Assembly: GCF_026891935.1 (NCBI RefSeq)
Contig: NZ_JAPTGC010000005.1
Coordinates: 1 to 64,000, forward strand
Length of the DNA stretch: 64,000 nucleotides
Origin: Methanocorpusculum vombati
GTDB lineage: Archaea; Halobacteriota; Methanomicrobia; Methanomicrobiales; Methanocorpusculaceae
Reading direction: 5' to 3'
The position numbers were made by a program, and so were the translations under genes. The notes beneath the pieces are model-generated. The model was not told where the DNA came from and did not search any database. It saw nothing but the letters and a program-made list of their open reading frames with translations. Shown one piece after another: positions 55,874 through 64,000 of the stretch; the stretch's first letter is position 1; each line of letters begins with the position of its first letter.

Positions 55874-57043
55874 TCACCGACTCCACAACTTCAGCGGATA
55901 CGGCAGGAAGATACACAGTACTACCGTCGCCGCCATCAGTATCGCCTGCATCATCAGTACCTCGGGCATGCTGCCGACGATGTCGGCAAGGACACCGATC
56001 ACCAGACTCGCAAACGCACTCACTCCCAGTGGAATACCGATCACAATGCCGGACGCAAGACCCACGCTGCCGGGCATCATCTCCTGCACGGTTGCGATCT
56101 CAATCGTTGCCGGAGCCATCAGGAAGAAACCCGCGGCAAGCAGTGACAGTAGCGAGAACGGGGCGGGCAGTAGAAAAATACCCAGATATGCGGGGACGGA
56201 ACAGGCATAGGAGATCAGAAGAACTTCCTTTCTGCCGACTTTATCCGAACTGACAGCCGCAACTAGGGTTGCGATCATTCCTGCATAGAACATGCCGGTG
56301 ACGAACAGTGTTGCAACGAAGTACTCAACGCCCGCATACGTGGTCAGGTACACCGTTGCGAACGCGAGAAACCCGTAGTACACCCAGGTCCGCAGTGAAC
56401 TGAGGCCAAGCATCAGTCCAGCACATCGCCAGTTTGCACTGCCGCCGCTGACCGAACGGTCAGCGACTGCCGGTTCATGCATCGGTTTTTGCGGGAAGCG
56501 GGAAATAATAAACGCGACAATGATTCCCGGAATGATCAGATAGATGAGGGCCGGAAGACCTGCCCAGACAAGAAGGGCGCCGACAACCAGCGGTGCAGCC
56601 CCGTAGCCGAAACTGCCGCCTATCGAGAACAGCGACAGCAACGTTCCCCGGTTGGTGGGAGTGGAAAACTGATAGATCTGCTGGTACGCGTTGGGGTGAA
56701 ACAGCGAGTTGCCGATTCCGGCAACGACCGCCAGGCCCAGCAGCAGCCAGTAGTTCTGCACAAACGCAAAACAACTGATGGCAACCGCAGTCATCAGTAC
56801 GCACCAGCTTGTACCGAGCGTCCAGCCGCCCCGATCCTGTATCCATCCGGCAACCGGCTGTACAACCGCGGGGATGATATTGATAATCGTTACCAGAAAT
56901 CCGGCCATCGCATATGAGGTGATTCCCTGTGCGGCAAAGAACGGCAGCAGTACCGGAAGGGCCGCTGAGATGACCGGCAGGTAGAAGTCAACCGCGCCGT
57001 GTCCGGCGGCAAGAACCGCAATCCGTTTTGCAAGATGGTTCAT
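55874..57043 (-). CDS. MFS transporter, fosmidomycin-resistance type
   Basis: A 389-residue, twelve-helix major facilitator. The N terminus GHGAVDFYLPVISAALPVLLP and the early loop AGWIQDRGGW match the Fsr-like exporter group. Its start codon overlaps the stop codon of a transposase gene on the same strand, so insertion-element DNA now forms its upstream region and perhaps its promoter. Confidence 0.88.
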   Translation of the reverse strand: MNHLAKRIAVLAAGHGAVDFYLPVISAALPVLLPFFAAQGITSYAMAGFLVTIINIIPAVVQPVAGWIQDRGGWTLGTSWCVLMTAVAISCFAFVQNYWLLLGLAVVAGIGNSLFHPNAYQQIYQFSTPTNRGTLLSLFSIGGSFGYGAAPLVVGALLVWAGLPALIYLIIPGIIVAFIISRFPQKPMHEPAVADRSVSGGSANWRCAGLMLGLSSLRTWVYYGFLAFATVYLTTYAGVEYFVATLFVTGMFYAGMIATLVAAVSSDKVGRKEVLLISYACSVPAYLGIFLLPAPFSLLSLLAAGFFLMAPATIEIATVQEMMPGSVGLASGIVIGIPLGVSAFASLVIGVLADIVGSMPEVLMMQAILMAATVVLCIFLPYPLKLWSR

Positions 57044-57978
57044 GCTGGTATCTCCGTGTTGTCTTTCTGTTGTCTCTCACTATGATTCTCCGTATTTACT
57101 CTCAATTTTCTGATAAATGCCTCGTCCGGTGTTTTCATGATGTTCCAGTCCAGCCTCTGATGAGGCATGACGGTGTTGTACCAGATCTGCATTTCATCAA
57201 GGCTTGAGAACTCCGTGCGGAATTGTTTTGTAAATCTGGAACCATCTCTCCACCGTTCCATTACTTTGCGGATGGTTATTTTTGAGAGATTGTGTTTTAT
57301 TCCCATTTTTCTACAATGTTCTTCACATACATGATTTGCTTCTCCGTAACAGTCCCGTTTATTTGTATAAAAACAGGGCTGCAAGCCGAAGCAGTGATCC
57401 AGCCACTGGCTTGCAAGTAACTGCGAGCCATGATCTGTAATTATTTCCCCTGTCTTTCCGTGGGGAAGATCTGCCTGATACACCAGTTTCAGGACTGAGA
57501 TTGAATTTTGCGTGGTTGCAGCGTCAAACTTTTTCCCTGCGAGAATCATTCTGCTTGCATCATTCAACACGACACAAACCCGTTTCCCGTTGAATTTGCT
57601 GACATGCCGGTCCATATGGACAGCTTCAAGGCTGAATTCACGTTCATAGCGAACCCAGGGACGATGACAAATACCTTTTTTCGGATCTGGATAAGTCATA
57701 CTATCTTCCATAAGAATGCGATGAATTGTACGGTTACCAATGGAAAATCCTTTGATTTCCCGAAGATAGATCTCCAATGCCTTGGTACCAATACGGAGAG
57801 TTGCTTTGACGAAGAGGATATCCAAACGAAGGGAGGAAAGACGACAGCAGCAGGGCTGCCACGCTTCTGCGGCAGGATACACGCCATTCGTACGGTAATA
57901 CTTCACCAGCTGACACACGCGGCTCGCAGTAATGCCGTGAAGATCACCAACCAGCTTCGCCAGAAGAAATAAAGCCAC
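57040..57978 (-). CDS. IS481-family transposase, probably decayed
   Basis: A 312-residue DDE transposase of the archaeal IS481 type. The acidic residues survive: HMDRH, ITDHGSQ and the Glu of KVMERW. But the usual HPQTNGK stretch before that Glu is shortened, and a Cys-rich segment near residues 38-50 looks out of frame relative to the family, since another frame there reads more like the expected basic, Pro-rich sequence. Two compensating indels would explain this. No inverted terminal repeats were found. Its end abuts the MFS gene. Confidence 0.7.
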   Translation of the reverse strand: MALFLLAKLVGDLHGITASRVCQLVKYYRTNGVYPAAEAWQPCCCRLSSLRLDILFVKATLRIGTKALEIYLREIKGFSIGNRTIHRILMEDSMTYPDPKKGICHRPWVRYEREFSLEAVHMDRHVSKFNGKRVCVVLNDASRMILAGKKFDAATTQNSISVLKLVYQADLPHGKTGEIITDHGSQLLASQWLDHCFGLQPCFYTNKRDCYGEANHVCEEHCRKMGIKHNLSKITIRKVMERWRDGSRFTKQFRTEFSSLDEMQIWYNTVMPHQRLDWNIMKTPDEAFIRKLRVNTENHSERQQKDNTEIPA

Positions 57979-58067
57979 TACTGTTGTGACGATTTCAGCG
58001 ATTTCATCACCACATGGGGCTATATTTCTGTTGTATTTATTACTGCTTAAGATTTTCTAAAATTAGT

Positions 58068-58682
58068 TTATTCGATGGGACATACGATGCGCTCAAAATG
58101 TGCTATCTCTACCGAAATTTCCAGGGATTCCCTGGTGTGGAACGCAAACTGTTTGGGAATTGTCAGCTGTGCGGATATTTTTTCTACGATTTCGGCACGG
58201 CCTTTAGTATAGGCGGCGAGGAATGGAATGCTGCCTGCGTTGAAGATGCCGTAGCACACCGGCGCAATTCGGAGGGCTGCGTCGATGAAGGGACGGTCGG
58301 CGTGTTCCTTTTGTGCGCCGAACGGCGGGTTCATGATAACAGTGTCGGCGGTGATGCCGGGGTCCGCATCGCCGATACGGACCTCGGCAAAGGTGATGTC
58401 CACTCCAAAGAGTTCCGCGTTTTCCCGGGCAGCGGCAAGAGCCGCGGTGTCGAAGTCAACTGCGATGACGTCTGCGCCGAGCAGTGCGGCTGCGATGGAG
58501 AGCATGCCGGTACCGCATCCGAGATCGCAGACCCGGAGGTCTGCGATGTCACCGTTCATTGCCGCGTGATACAGCATCCGGGCGGCAAGCGGGGCGGGCG
58601 TCATGTACTGTTCCGCATCAGAACGCGGACGGGTGAATCCGCGGACTTTCTGCAGCTGCATTTCAAGCTGGCGGAGTTTCAT
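58068..58682 (-). CDS. METTL5-like RNA N6-adenine methylase
   Basis: A 204-residue SAM-dependent methylase of COG2263. Motif I is VCDLGCGTGMLSIAA and the N6-adenine motif IV is MNPPFGAQ. In archaea and eukaryotes this family methylates rRNA, so a ribosomal target is likely. It starts 2 bases after dph2 on the same strand and is probably cotranscribed with it. Confidence 0.88.
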   Translation of the reverse strand: MKLRQLEMQLQKVRGFTRPRSDAEQYMTPAPLAARMLYHAAMNGDIADLRVCDLGCGTGMLSIAAALLGADVIAVDFDTAALAAARENAELFGVDITFAEVRIGDADPGITADTVIMNPPFGAQKEHADRPFIDAALRIAPVCYGIFNAGSIPFLAAYTKGRAEIVEKISAQLTIPKQFAFHTRESLEISVEIAHFERIVCPIE

Positions 58683-58684
58683 GG

Positions 58685-59632
58685 TTATGCTATCTCGTCA
58701 ATTGCGTAGTCGTCCCAGCTGCGGAGTCCGAGAACGATCTCAAACTCCGCCGGGGAGAGGACCGGCATCGGAAACCGGCTCTGATCGTCCAGGGCGAGCC
58801 GGGGACAGGCGGTGTTTACGTATGCGTCGAAGCCGAGGTTGCGCAGCTGCATCTCGGAGACTTCGCGGATGAGGATGATGGAGGCTTTGTCGGTGAGCGC
58901 GGCAAGACGGCGGGCAAGTTCTTTCCGGCACTGCCCGGATTTGCCGGAGAGCAGTATGCCGAATGTTTCGGCGGTTTTTGCTTTTTCTATCTGTACAAAC
59001 CGTTTGCGGAGCAGGCGGTCGGCGGAGACTTCCTGTACGCCGCCGTCGCCGTACGGGTCGAGGGCGAAGGTGGGTTTGCCGGTTGCAAGTGAGACGCCGA
59101 TTGCGTGGAAGACGCCGGTTCCAACGAAGAGGTATGCATCTGCATCTGCGGATTTTGCGGCGGCGTAGGTGCAGCCGAGTATCTGTCCGGGCTGCGGGGT
59201 GCGGGAGGAGCCCTTGCCGATGACGGCGGTGATGCCGTGTTCTGCGAGCCAGCGGCGCATGTCTTCGGTCTGGTGGGCGTGCTGGATGGTGGTGACGATG
59301 CCGATGCGGGAATAAGGGGCAAGTGCCGGGAGGGCGGAGGCGAGGATGTCCGGGTTTATGTCCTGCCGGAACGGGATGTAGATGACGTTTTCCTCCGGGG
59401 TGACGGGTGTGTGGCCGATGTGGACGAGGACGTCGGCATCGGCGAGGGCGTCAAGTGCGAGGTCGCATGCGCCCCAGCATGCGTCACCGCAGATGGTTAC
59501 GTCAAATCCTTCGTCGCGGAGTGCTTTGGCAAGCATTGCGGTTCCTCGCTTGAGTCCTTCGGGAAGCTGGACAGCGACGCGTTTTGCGTTGCGGGTACGG
59601 AGATCAGTTATGAGGCCGGTAAGCGGGATCAT
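58685..59632 (-). CDS. dph2: Diphthamide synthase radical-SAM subunit
   Basis: A 315-residue enzyme that starts diphthamide formation on elongation factor 2. The three cluster-binding cysteines match the archaeal enzyme: one in GDACWGACDLA (C56 or C52), C154 in LGCTYAA, and C276 in NTACPRLAL. The start at 59632 has GGAGG upstream; the much longer frame adds an unrelated Ser/Pro-rich stretch. Confidence 0.93.
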   Translation of the reverse strand: MIPLTGLITDLRTRNAKRVAVQLPEGLKRGTAMLAKALRDEGFDVTICGDACWGACDLALDALADADVLVHIGHTPVTPEENVIYIPFRQDINPDILASALPALAPYSRIGIVTTIQHAHQTEDMRRWLAEHGITAVIGKGSSRTPQPGQILGCTYAAAKSADADAYLFVGTGVFHAIGVSLATGKPTFALDPYGDGGVQEVSADRLLRKRFVQIEKAKTAETFGILLSGKSGQCRKELARRLAALTDKASIILIREVSEMQLRNLGFDAYVNTACPRLALDDQSRFPMPVLSPAEFEIVLGLRSWDDYAIDEIA

Positions 59633-59847
59633 TGGATGCGGCCTCCGGAGATGGGGGATGGGTACATGGTGATAGTGTAGTACTTGATGTCGGAAAGAGA
59701 AACACCTATCGGAAACGGGTGATAATGCCCGTGGAGTTTTTCTGGGTGAGGGGGACTGTTCTGAAAAAGTGGGGGTTTTAGTCCCGGTCTTCGTGGGTGT
59801 TTGCGCTATTGTGTGACGGTTTCCCTCATCCTGCCCGCAAACCTTTT

Positions 59848-60726
59848 TCAAAGAACGATTGTTTCCGTGGGGATTTTTTTCCGCAGATGTGTTTTGAACT
59901 CTTCCATATCAAGATCTGATCCGATCTGCTGGATGATGGGTCGGTCAAATCTCGCGTACCGGTAGATCCAGTCAACGATCAGATCAATGACCTGCAGGGC
60001 TGACTCCTCGGTGTTCACGGTTATCAGATGTGTACCGACTTTGGGATGACGTCCGCGTCTGCCGCCGAAGGTGATACGATAGGAGACCGGTTTTGATTCG
60101 AGAATTCCATAGATACAGGAGCGGACACAGGTTCCGCAGTCCACACAACTGCCGTCATCCATGATGATTTTTCCTTCCCGGACACTGAGTGCATCTTCCT
60201 GACAGTACTGGACACAGGTCCCGCAGCCGGTACAGTAGCCGGGCTGGCGGACGGGTGTACAGATGCCGGTGATCCCGATTTCATTGAGAGTTTCACTGGT
60301 ACAGGCATTGGGGCATGCAGAGATGGCGATACGGACTTTGCCGGGCATGTCCTTACCGAAGTATTTGGCATCGATCTTCTTTGCCATGCCGACTGCATCA
60401 ATATTGGCGAATTTGCACCGTTCCGTCCCGGGGCATGCGGTGATGTTGACGATTTCTCCGCGTTCGGCACCGACGTTGTTTCCTGTGGCGACAAGATCTT
60501 CATAAAAGGAGGGAAGTCTATCTGCGGGAATGTGCGGAATTTCAAGCGTTTGCCGGGTGGTGAAGTGAAGTTCGTTTGTTCCGTATTTTTTGGCGAGCTC
60601 TGCTGCGGCGATGACCTGATCGGCGGTTGCGATGCCGGCAGGCATCCGCAGCCGGACGGTACAGTGTTCTCCGTCCGCCTCGGTTATTACTCCGCCCATT
60701 TCGTATATTTTGGAGTCTGATTTCAT
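59848..60726 (-). CDS. Sulfite reductase-like Fe-S protein 1
   Basis: A 292-residue member of the small sulfite/nitrite reductase-like proteins of methanogens. The sirohaem/[4Fe-4S] ligand motif is complete: ACPGTERC (C-x5-C) and ACPNAC (C-x3-C). A two-cluster ferredoxin domain (CTGCGTCVQYC and CVDCGTCVRSC) is inserted after it. The start at 60726 matches the paralog; upstream A/T sequence suggests a leaderless transcript. The true substrate (sulfite, nitrite or other) is unknown. Confidence 0.88.
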   Translation of the reverse strand: MKSDSKIYEMGGVITEADGEHCTVRLRMPAGIATADQVIAAAELAKKYGTNELHFTTRQTLEIPHIPADRLPSFYEDLVATGNNVGAERGEIVNITACPGTERCKFANIDAVGMAKKIDAKYFGKDMPGKVRIAISACPNACTSETLNEIGITGICTPVRQPGYCTGCGTCVQYCQEDALSVREGKIIMDDGSCVDCGTCVRSCIYGILESKPVSYRITFGGRRGRHPKVGTHLITVNTEESALQVIDLIVDWIYRYARFDRPIIQQIGSDLDMEEFKTHLRKKIPTETIVL

Positions 60727-60834
60727 GTATTTATATTTGTATGCTGTCTTTATTAAGTGATTCTGCGTTGATCGGTGTTTATTAAATAATTGTCGACGTT
60801 CCGGAAACATCTCCGGCTCAGAAAAAAGAATGAA

Positions 60835-61743
60835 TTAGTGCTGCTGGAGGCAGTACGCGTTGGTCGGATCCACACCCTCAATACCGAGCGGTTTTACACT
60901 CTTCATAACCTTCTCGCGGAACTCTGCGAACTCCTCATCAGTCAGCTGTTCGGGAAGCATCTTATCCGATGCAATACTCCGGAAAATCCAGTAGATAATC
61001 TTCCCCACAATCTCCACAACATCGTCCTCGGAACGTGCAATATAGAATGTTCTTCCGATCTTCGGATGGCGTCCGCGTCTGCCGCCGAGTGTAATCAGAT
61101 AGAGCGGATCCTCGAAGTTAATGTACTGGAAAGGACAGGCATGAATACAGAACCCGCAGAGCATACAGTCTCCCTGGTTCAGCCGGAGCTTTCCGTTTTC
61201 GATCATGATTGCATTCTCACGGCAGTAGTACCCGCAGGTTCCGCAACCGGTACAAAGTCCTTCGTTTCGTATCGGGCGGCGGAGTCCGGTGATGCCGATC
61301 TCATTCAACCGCTCACTGGTACATCCGTTCGGACAACCGGAGATAGCAATACGGACCTTTACCGGCATCTCCTTGCCGAAATGCCGCTCATCCAGTTTTC
61401 TGGCAAGGGAAAGCGTATCGATGACAGAATATTTACAGTTCGCATTCCCGAGGCACGCGGTAACATTTACAACCTCATTCCGCTCTGCACCGATCGGCGT
61501 TCCGTTCTTCTCAAGAGCCGCAAGAAGACCGTCTAAGACCTCCGGACTCACATGAAGCAGCTCAATCGTCTGCCGTGTGGTTAAATGTGTATCCGTAACT
61601 CCGTATTTTTTTGCGATCTTCGCAATTCCCGCGAGAGCCTCCACGCCCAGCATGCCGGCGGGTGTCCGGAGCCGGATAATATAGTGTTCATTATCCCGTT
61701 CGGGGATAACACCACCTTTGAGATAGAGATTCGGATCTGCCAT
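60835..61743 (-). CDS. Sulfite reductase-like Fe-S protein 2
   Basis: A 302-residue paralog of protein 1. The ligand motif is ACLGNANC and GCPNGC; the ferredoxin domain has CTGCGTCGYYC and CMLCGFCIHAC. The first motif has Leu in place of the usual Pro. The two proteins share the segment TFGGRRGRHPK / TLGGRRGRHPK and may form a heterodimer. Part of the sulfur cluster. Confidence 0.88.
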   Translation of the reverse strand: MADPNLYLKGGVIPERDNEHYIIRLRTPAGMLGVEALAGIAKIAKKYGVTDTHLTTRQTIELLHVSPEVLDGLLAALEKNGTPIGAERNEVVNVTACLGNANCKYSVIDTLSLARKLDERHFGKEMPVKVRIAISGCPNGCTSERLNEIGITGLRRPIRNEGLCTGCGTCGYYCRENAIMIENGKLRLNQGDCMLCGFCIHACPFQYINFEDPLYLITLGGRRGRHPKIGRTFYIARSEDDVVEIVGKIIYWIFRSIASDKMLPEQLTDEEFAEFREKVMKSVKPLGIEGVDPTNAYCLQQH

Positions 61744-61880
61744 TGTACCTCGATCATTGGAGAGGGGATGATAAAAGAATTGTCTTTACGGTAATGGTGT
61801 GAGATCTGTCCGACCAGACTCATGGTTTGCTGGACAGATTTGGTTTTCCCAGGGAGTGAAATACGGTCCGGATACCACAC

Positions 61881-62360
61881 TTACGGTGCTTTTGCTTCTC
61901 TGAGAATGATCCCGGTGACAATTTCAACAACCTCACCCGTGAGTTCGGCACACTGTTTTGTATGCTCCGGTGAATCCGCGAGCATATTTTTTGTCAGCAC
62001 ACGGCAGCACACCGATTTATTCTCTTTCCGGAATCTGTCGTGAAGCTCACGGGCATATTTCATACACTCTGCTGACTGTACTTTTTCCCCGGGTCGTGTT
62101 CTGCCGAAGATAAGGCCGAGAGCCATAACTCCTCCTGCCACAGCCCCGCACGTGCACCCTCCGCCTCCCATACCCACAGGAAAACCTGACGCGGCAGCGA
62201 TAATCTCATCCGAAACGGACGGACAGAAGGTATCTCTGATTATTTTTACCACAACCTCCGAACAATAAAATTGTCCGCTGTTGAAAAGCTCTTCCGCCTG
62301 CGTTTTTAATTGAGCACAGTCAAGCGTGTCGGGAATGGAAAAATAGGAAGGGAGCGTCAT
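61881..62360 (-). CDS. C_GCAxxG_C_C family redox protein
   Basis: A 159-residue protein with conserved cysteines in FYCSEVVV, GGGGCTCGAVAGG and SVCCRVL, the pattern that names this family. Members are predicted redox or metal proteins found next to molybdopterin and sulfur genes. The ATG at 62360 overlaps the OsmC stop (ATGA), so the two are coupled. Confidence 0.82.
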   Translation of the reverse strand: MTLPSYFSIPDTLDCAQLKTQAEELFNSGQFYCSEVVVKIIRDTFCPSVSDEIIAAASGFPVGMGGGGCTCGAVAGGVMALGLIFGRTRPGEKVQSAECMKYARELHDRFRKENKSVCCRVLTKNMLADSPEHTKQCAELTGEVVEIVTGIILREAKAP

Positions 62361-62878
62361 GCTCTCTTTGCGGAAACGGTTAACGGGATTGCGGTTCTCA
62401 CGGTAAACAGTGCCATACACCCGTTATAAGCCGCCTGTTTCAGGCTTTCGATCTCTTCATCGGTTGCCTGTGCACTTGTTACATTGAACGTAACTCTGTA
62501 TGCGCCGACCAGAGGCTGTGTTCCGAGCTGGAACTGCGCATGATAATCGAGGTCTGCTTCGATGTCGGTGTGCAGGGCATCGATCTTGATACCTCTTTTT
62601 GCGGCAGCTGTCATGAACGTAGCCGAAGCACATCCGCAGATCCAGAACAGGCCGTATGCCATCGGTGACGGATAGTTGCCGAGCTTCTCGAAATTCGGAT
62701 GGGCTAACGCGAAGGTAACCGGTCCTGCATCGGTCTTTGCGTCTGCCGTAAACTGCGGGCCGTTCTCATCGAACTGCCAGGTTCCGGTCATCTTGGTCGT
62801 GAACAGCGCTTCATTGTCGTCAGCCTTTATTTCAGCTTCGTATTGCTTTACCTGTGCTATATCAATATTATTCAGCAT
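62357..62878 (-). CDS. OsmC-family protein
   Basis: A 173-residue OsmC/Ohr-fold protein. The segment LFWICGCASATFMTAAAKRG contains the two cysteines (in CGC) near the family's first reactive position; the second typical Cys lies in AYNGCMALF. Members reduce peroxides or handle reactive sulfur. In this cluster a persulfide or sulfane-sulfur role is possible. It starts 4 bases before the upstream degenerate TusA-like gene ends. Confidence 0.85.
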   Translation of the reverse strand: MLNNIDIAQVKQYEAEIKADDNEALFTTKMTGTWQFDENGPQFTADAKTDAGPVTFALAHPNFEKLGNYPSPMAYGLFWICGCASATFMTAAAKRGIKIDALHTDIEADLDYHAQFQLGTQPLVGAYRVTFNVTSAQATDEEIESLKQAAYNGCMALFTVRTAIPLTVSAKRA

Positions 62879-62882
62879 ATTA

Positions 62883-63107
62883 TCATTCTTGTTTTTTGGA
62901 GAAAGGGGTTAATGTAATGAGATAGGTATCTTTCTCTTCCCGGCAGGTCACATCAACTGCATACCCTGATTTCGGGAACGCCCCTTCCACTGTTTTTACC
63001 TGTGTCGATGTTCCGAGAAAACTGAAAGCACCTTTTTCTTTTTTCAGGGCAACTTTCAGCCTCAGCATCAGATAGGTACACGATTCTTCACGGAAGTCAG
63101 GTATCAT
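62883..63107 (-). CDS. Degenerate TusA-like protein
   Basis: A 74-residue protein that lines up with TusA/SirA over its whole length: a Cys at position 10 (ESCTYLMLRLKVALKK), a middle TSTQVKTVEGAFPKSGY and a final strand DTYLITL. The CPxP motif that gives TusA its reactivity is changed to CTYL; only the Cys remains. It follows a true TusA by 18 bases. A non-catalytic partner or metal binder is possible. Confidence 0.7.
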   Translation of the reverse strand: MIPDFREESCTYLMLRLKVALKKEKGAFSFLGTSTQVKTVEGAFPKSGYAVDVTCREEKDTYLITLTPFSKKQE

Positions 63108-63125
63108 CCTAACCCATTTGGTTTC

Positions 63126-63350
63126 TCAGTTCTTAGTGATAGTGATTTCCCAAAGTCCGTTTTCAATCAGTTTGACACTGCATCCGAAGTGTCTGTCTCC
63201 GCAGTACTCGGGAATTGACGCTGTGGCTGCGGGTGCATGATCGCATACCACAACAAGGTCTTCTCCGGACGACAGTTTCTTCAGCTCTTTGTCCACGGTC
63301 AGAAGACAGATCGGACAGACTTTCCCGGTAATATCTAATGTATGAGTCAT
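63126..63350 (-). CDS. tusA: TusA-family sulfur carrier
   Basis: A 74-residue sulfur-transfer protein. The active site CPIC (Cys12, second Cys15) follows the strand LDITGKV, and the HAPAATASIPEYC segment is typical. TusA proteins beside YedE genes usually accept sulfur (or selenium) from the transporter. It lies 12 bases downstream of the YedE half gene. Confidence 0.88.
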   Translation of the reverse strand: MTHTLDITGKVCPICLLTVDKELKKLSSGEDLVVVCDHAPAATASIPEYCGDRHFGCSVKLIENGLWEITITKN

Positions 63351-63362
63351 GGTTACTTCACC

Positions 63363-63884
63363 TTAAAGGCCGATTGCTTTAAACACCTCAATGATCCATG
63401 GGGAGACAAGTGCCGTAAAGATAACTGCTCCGGCAAGCATGCCGATTACAAAGACCAGAGATTTGAGATTTCCTTCCGAGGTCATTACAAGCTGACGGAG
63501 CGGGCATCCTCCAAGAAGTGTTCCGATAAGTCCGACGAAGATACCGCCGATGATCATGAGGACGATAACTCCTGCTGCGCTGACCGCAGGTGCTCCGCCG
63601 ATTGCGGTAAGGAGCTGGCCGTCCTGCATGCACCAGAGGAACTTCGGAATTGCTGCCGGGACGATGAAGGAGAAGATGAGGTAGAAGACGAATGCGGAGA
63701 TAATTAAGGCGATGTATCCTTTTAACAGCCGGGTCTGGCGGAAGAGGATGAAGTCGCGAATTCCACCGATGGAACAGAATCCACTTCTCTGGCAGAGCCA
63801 GCCGATAATGAGACCAAGAATGATCGTTGCAATCGGGACGAGGAGGACTGCACTTTCCTTTGCGATTAAGAATCCTTCTACCAT
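63363..63884 (-). CDS. YeeE/YedE-family membrane protein, half-size
   Basis: A 173-residue membrane protein with about five helices. It has the family motifs WLCQRSGFCSIGGIRDF (Cys near residues 31 and 38) and GTLLGGCPLRQLV. Full YedE proteins have two such halves; here the second half is a separate gene (partial at the window edge). The family imports thiosulfate or similar sulfur compounds. Confidence 0.87.
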   Translation of the reverse strand: MVEGFLIAKESAVLLVPIATIILGLIIGWLCQRSGFCSIGGIRDFILFRQTRLLKGYIALIISAFVFYLIFSFIVPAAIPKFLWCMQDGQLLTAIGGAPAVSAAGVIVLMIIGGIFVGLIGTLLGGCPLRQLVMTSEGNLKSLVFVIGMLAGAVIFTALVSPWIIEVFKAIGL

Positions 63885-63887
63885 GGT

Positions 63888-64000
63888 TCAGGCCTCCATT
63901 CTCTTGAGCGCAATCTTGATGCCGATGTAGATGCCGACGATGATTGCGATAAGTCCGAAGACTGCGACGAGATCACCGTAGCCGATACGAAGTGCAAGAC
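63888..64000 (-). CDS. Second YedE half or related membrane protein (partial)
   Basis: The minus strand carries the last 37 codons of a gene ending ALKRMEA at 63888, 3 bases before the next start. The visible part is one hydrophobic helix and a basic tail. Its position suggests the complementary YedE half. The rest lies beyond the window. Confidence 0.65.
   Translation of the reverse strand, partial: LALRIGYGDLVAVFGLIAIIVGIYIGIKIALKRMEA

Noticed and set aside
58014-58709. A 231-codon plus-strand frame opposite the METTL5-like gene
   Set aside because: It is antisense to a gene with clear SAM and NPPFG motifs, and its Cys/Gly/Val-rich product is typical of a shadow frame.

Overview
The window looks like a chromosome segment of a hydrogenotrophic methanogenic archaeon, most likely a Methanocorpusculum-type member of the Methanomicrobiales. 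This rests on a tungsten/molybdenum formylmethanofuran dehydrogenase operon, F420 biosynthesis (CofD), archaeal translation genes (LSm, L37e, TiaS, Dph2, deoxyhypusine synthase), a group II chaperonin, archaeal TATA boxes and PGF-CTERM-like surface proteins. The assignment is by gene content and protein resemblance only; no database search was run. No rRNA, tRNA or CRISPR array was seen.

Layout. 1-5.0 kb: fwdDBAC (first step of CO2 reduction) plus an unknown gene. 5.2-8.6 kb (minus): aminotransferase, RibH, a lone 5TM sensor domain and a DMT exporter with a His-rich tail. 8.8-10.1 kb: two pilin-like proteins. 10.3-15.5 kb: LSm, L37e and a PurF paralog whose glutaminase site is destroyed, then a sodium symporter, CofD, a DUF3795 protein and an FmdE-like protein. 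15.6-22.1 kb: a FecCD-type metal/metallophore importer with three paralogous binding lipoproteins, an inserted methyltransferase and an ATPase with a His-rich N terminus. 22.1-27.8 kb (minus): a putative sensory set made of a double solute-binding lipoprotein, a Cache lipoprotein and an HTH-PAS-GAF regulator. 27.9-28.2 kb: a candidate noncoding RNA. 28.3-32.6 kb (minus): the intact PurF, a secreted papain-like protease and pyruvoyl arginine decarboxylase.

32.8-40.6 kb: class II ribonucleotide reductase, then a six-gene zinc-ribbon/SPFH membrane operon resembling Bacillus ydjGHI, with a palindrome near its start, and a hydrolase. 40.7-45.8 kb: accessory genes (an HTH-like protein, DUF3788, two tandem DUF3821-like surface proteins). 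45.8-55.7 kb: a SHOCT protein, thermosome, COG1395 regulator, TiaS, an unknown protein, deoxyhypusine synthase, PyrF and a PEGA surface protein. 55.9-58.0 kb: an MFS transporter abutting a probably decayed IS481-like transposase. 58.1-59.6 kb: a METTL5-like methylase and Dph2. 59.8-64.0 kb (minus): a sulfur-handling cluster of YedE halves, TusA, a degenerate TusA-like protein, OsmC, a C_GCAxxG protein and two sulfite-reductase-like Fe-S proteins.

The leading candidates for undescribed biology are the glutaminase-dead PurF paralog in the conserved LSm-L37e locus, the zinc-ribbon/SPFH operon, the sulfite-reductase-like/TusA/YedE cluster, and the promoter-hairpin-terminator unit at 27.9-28.2 kb.
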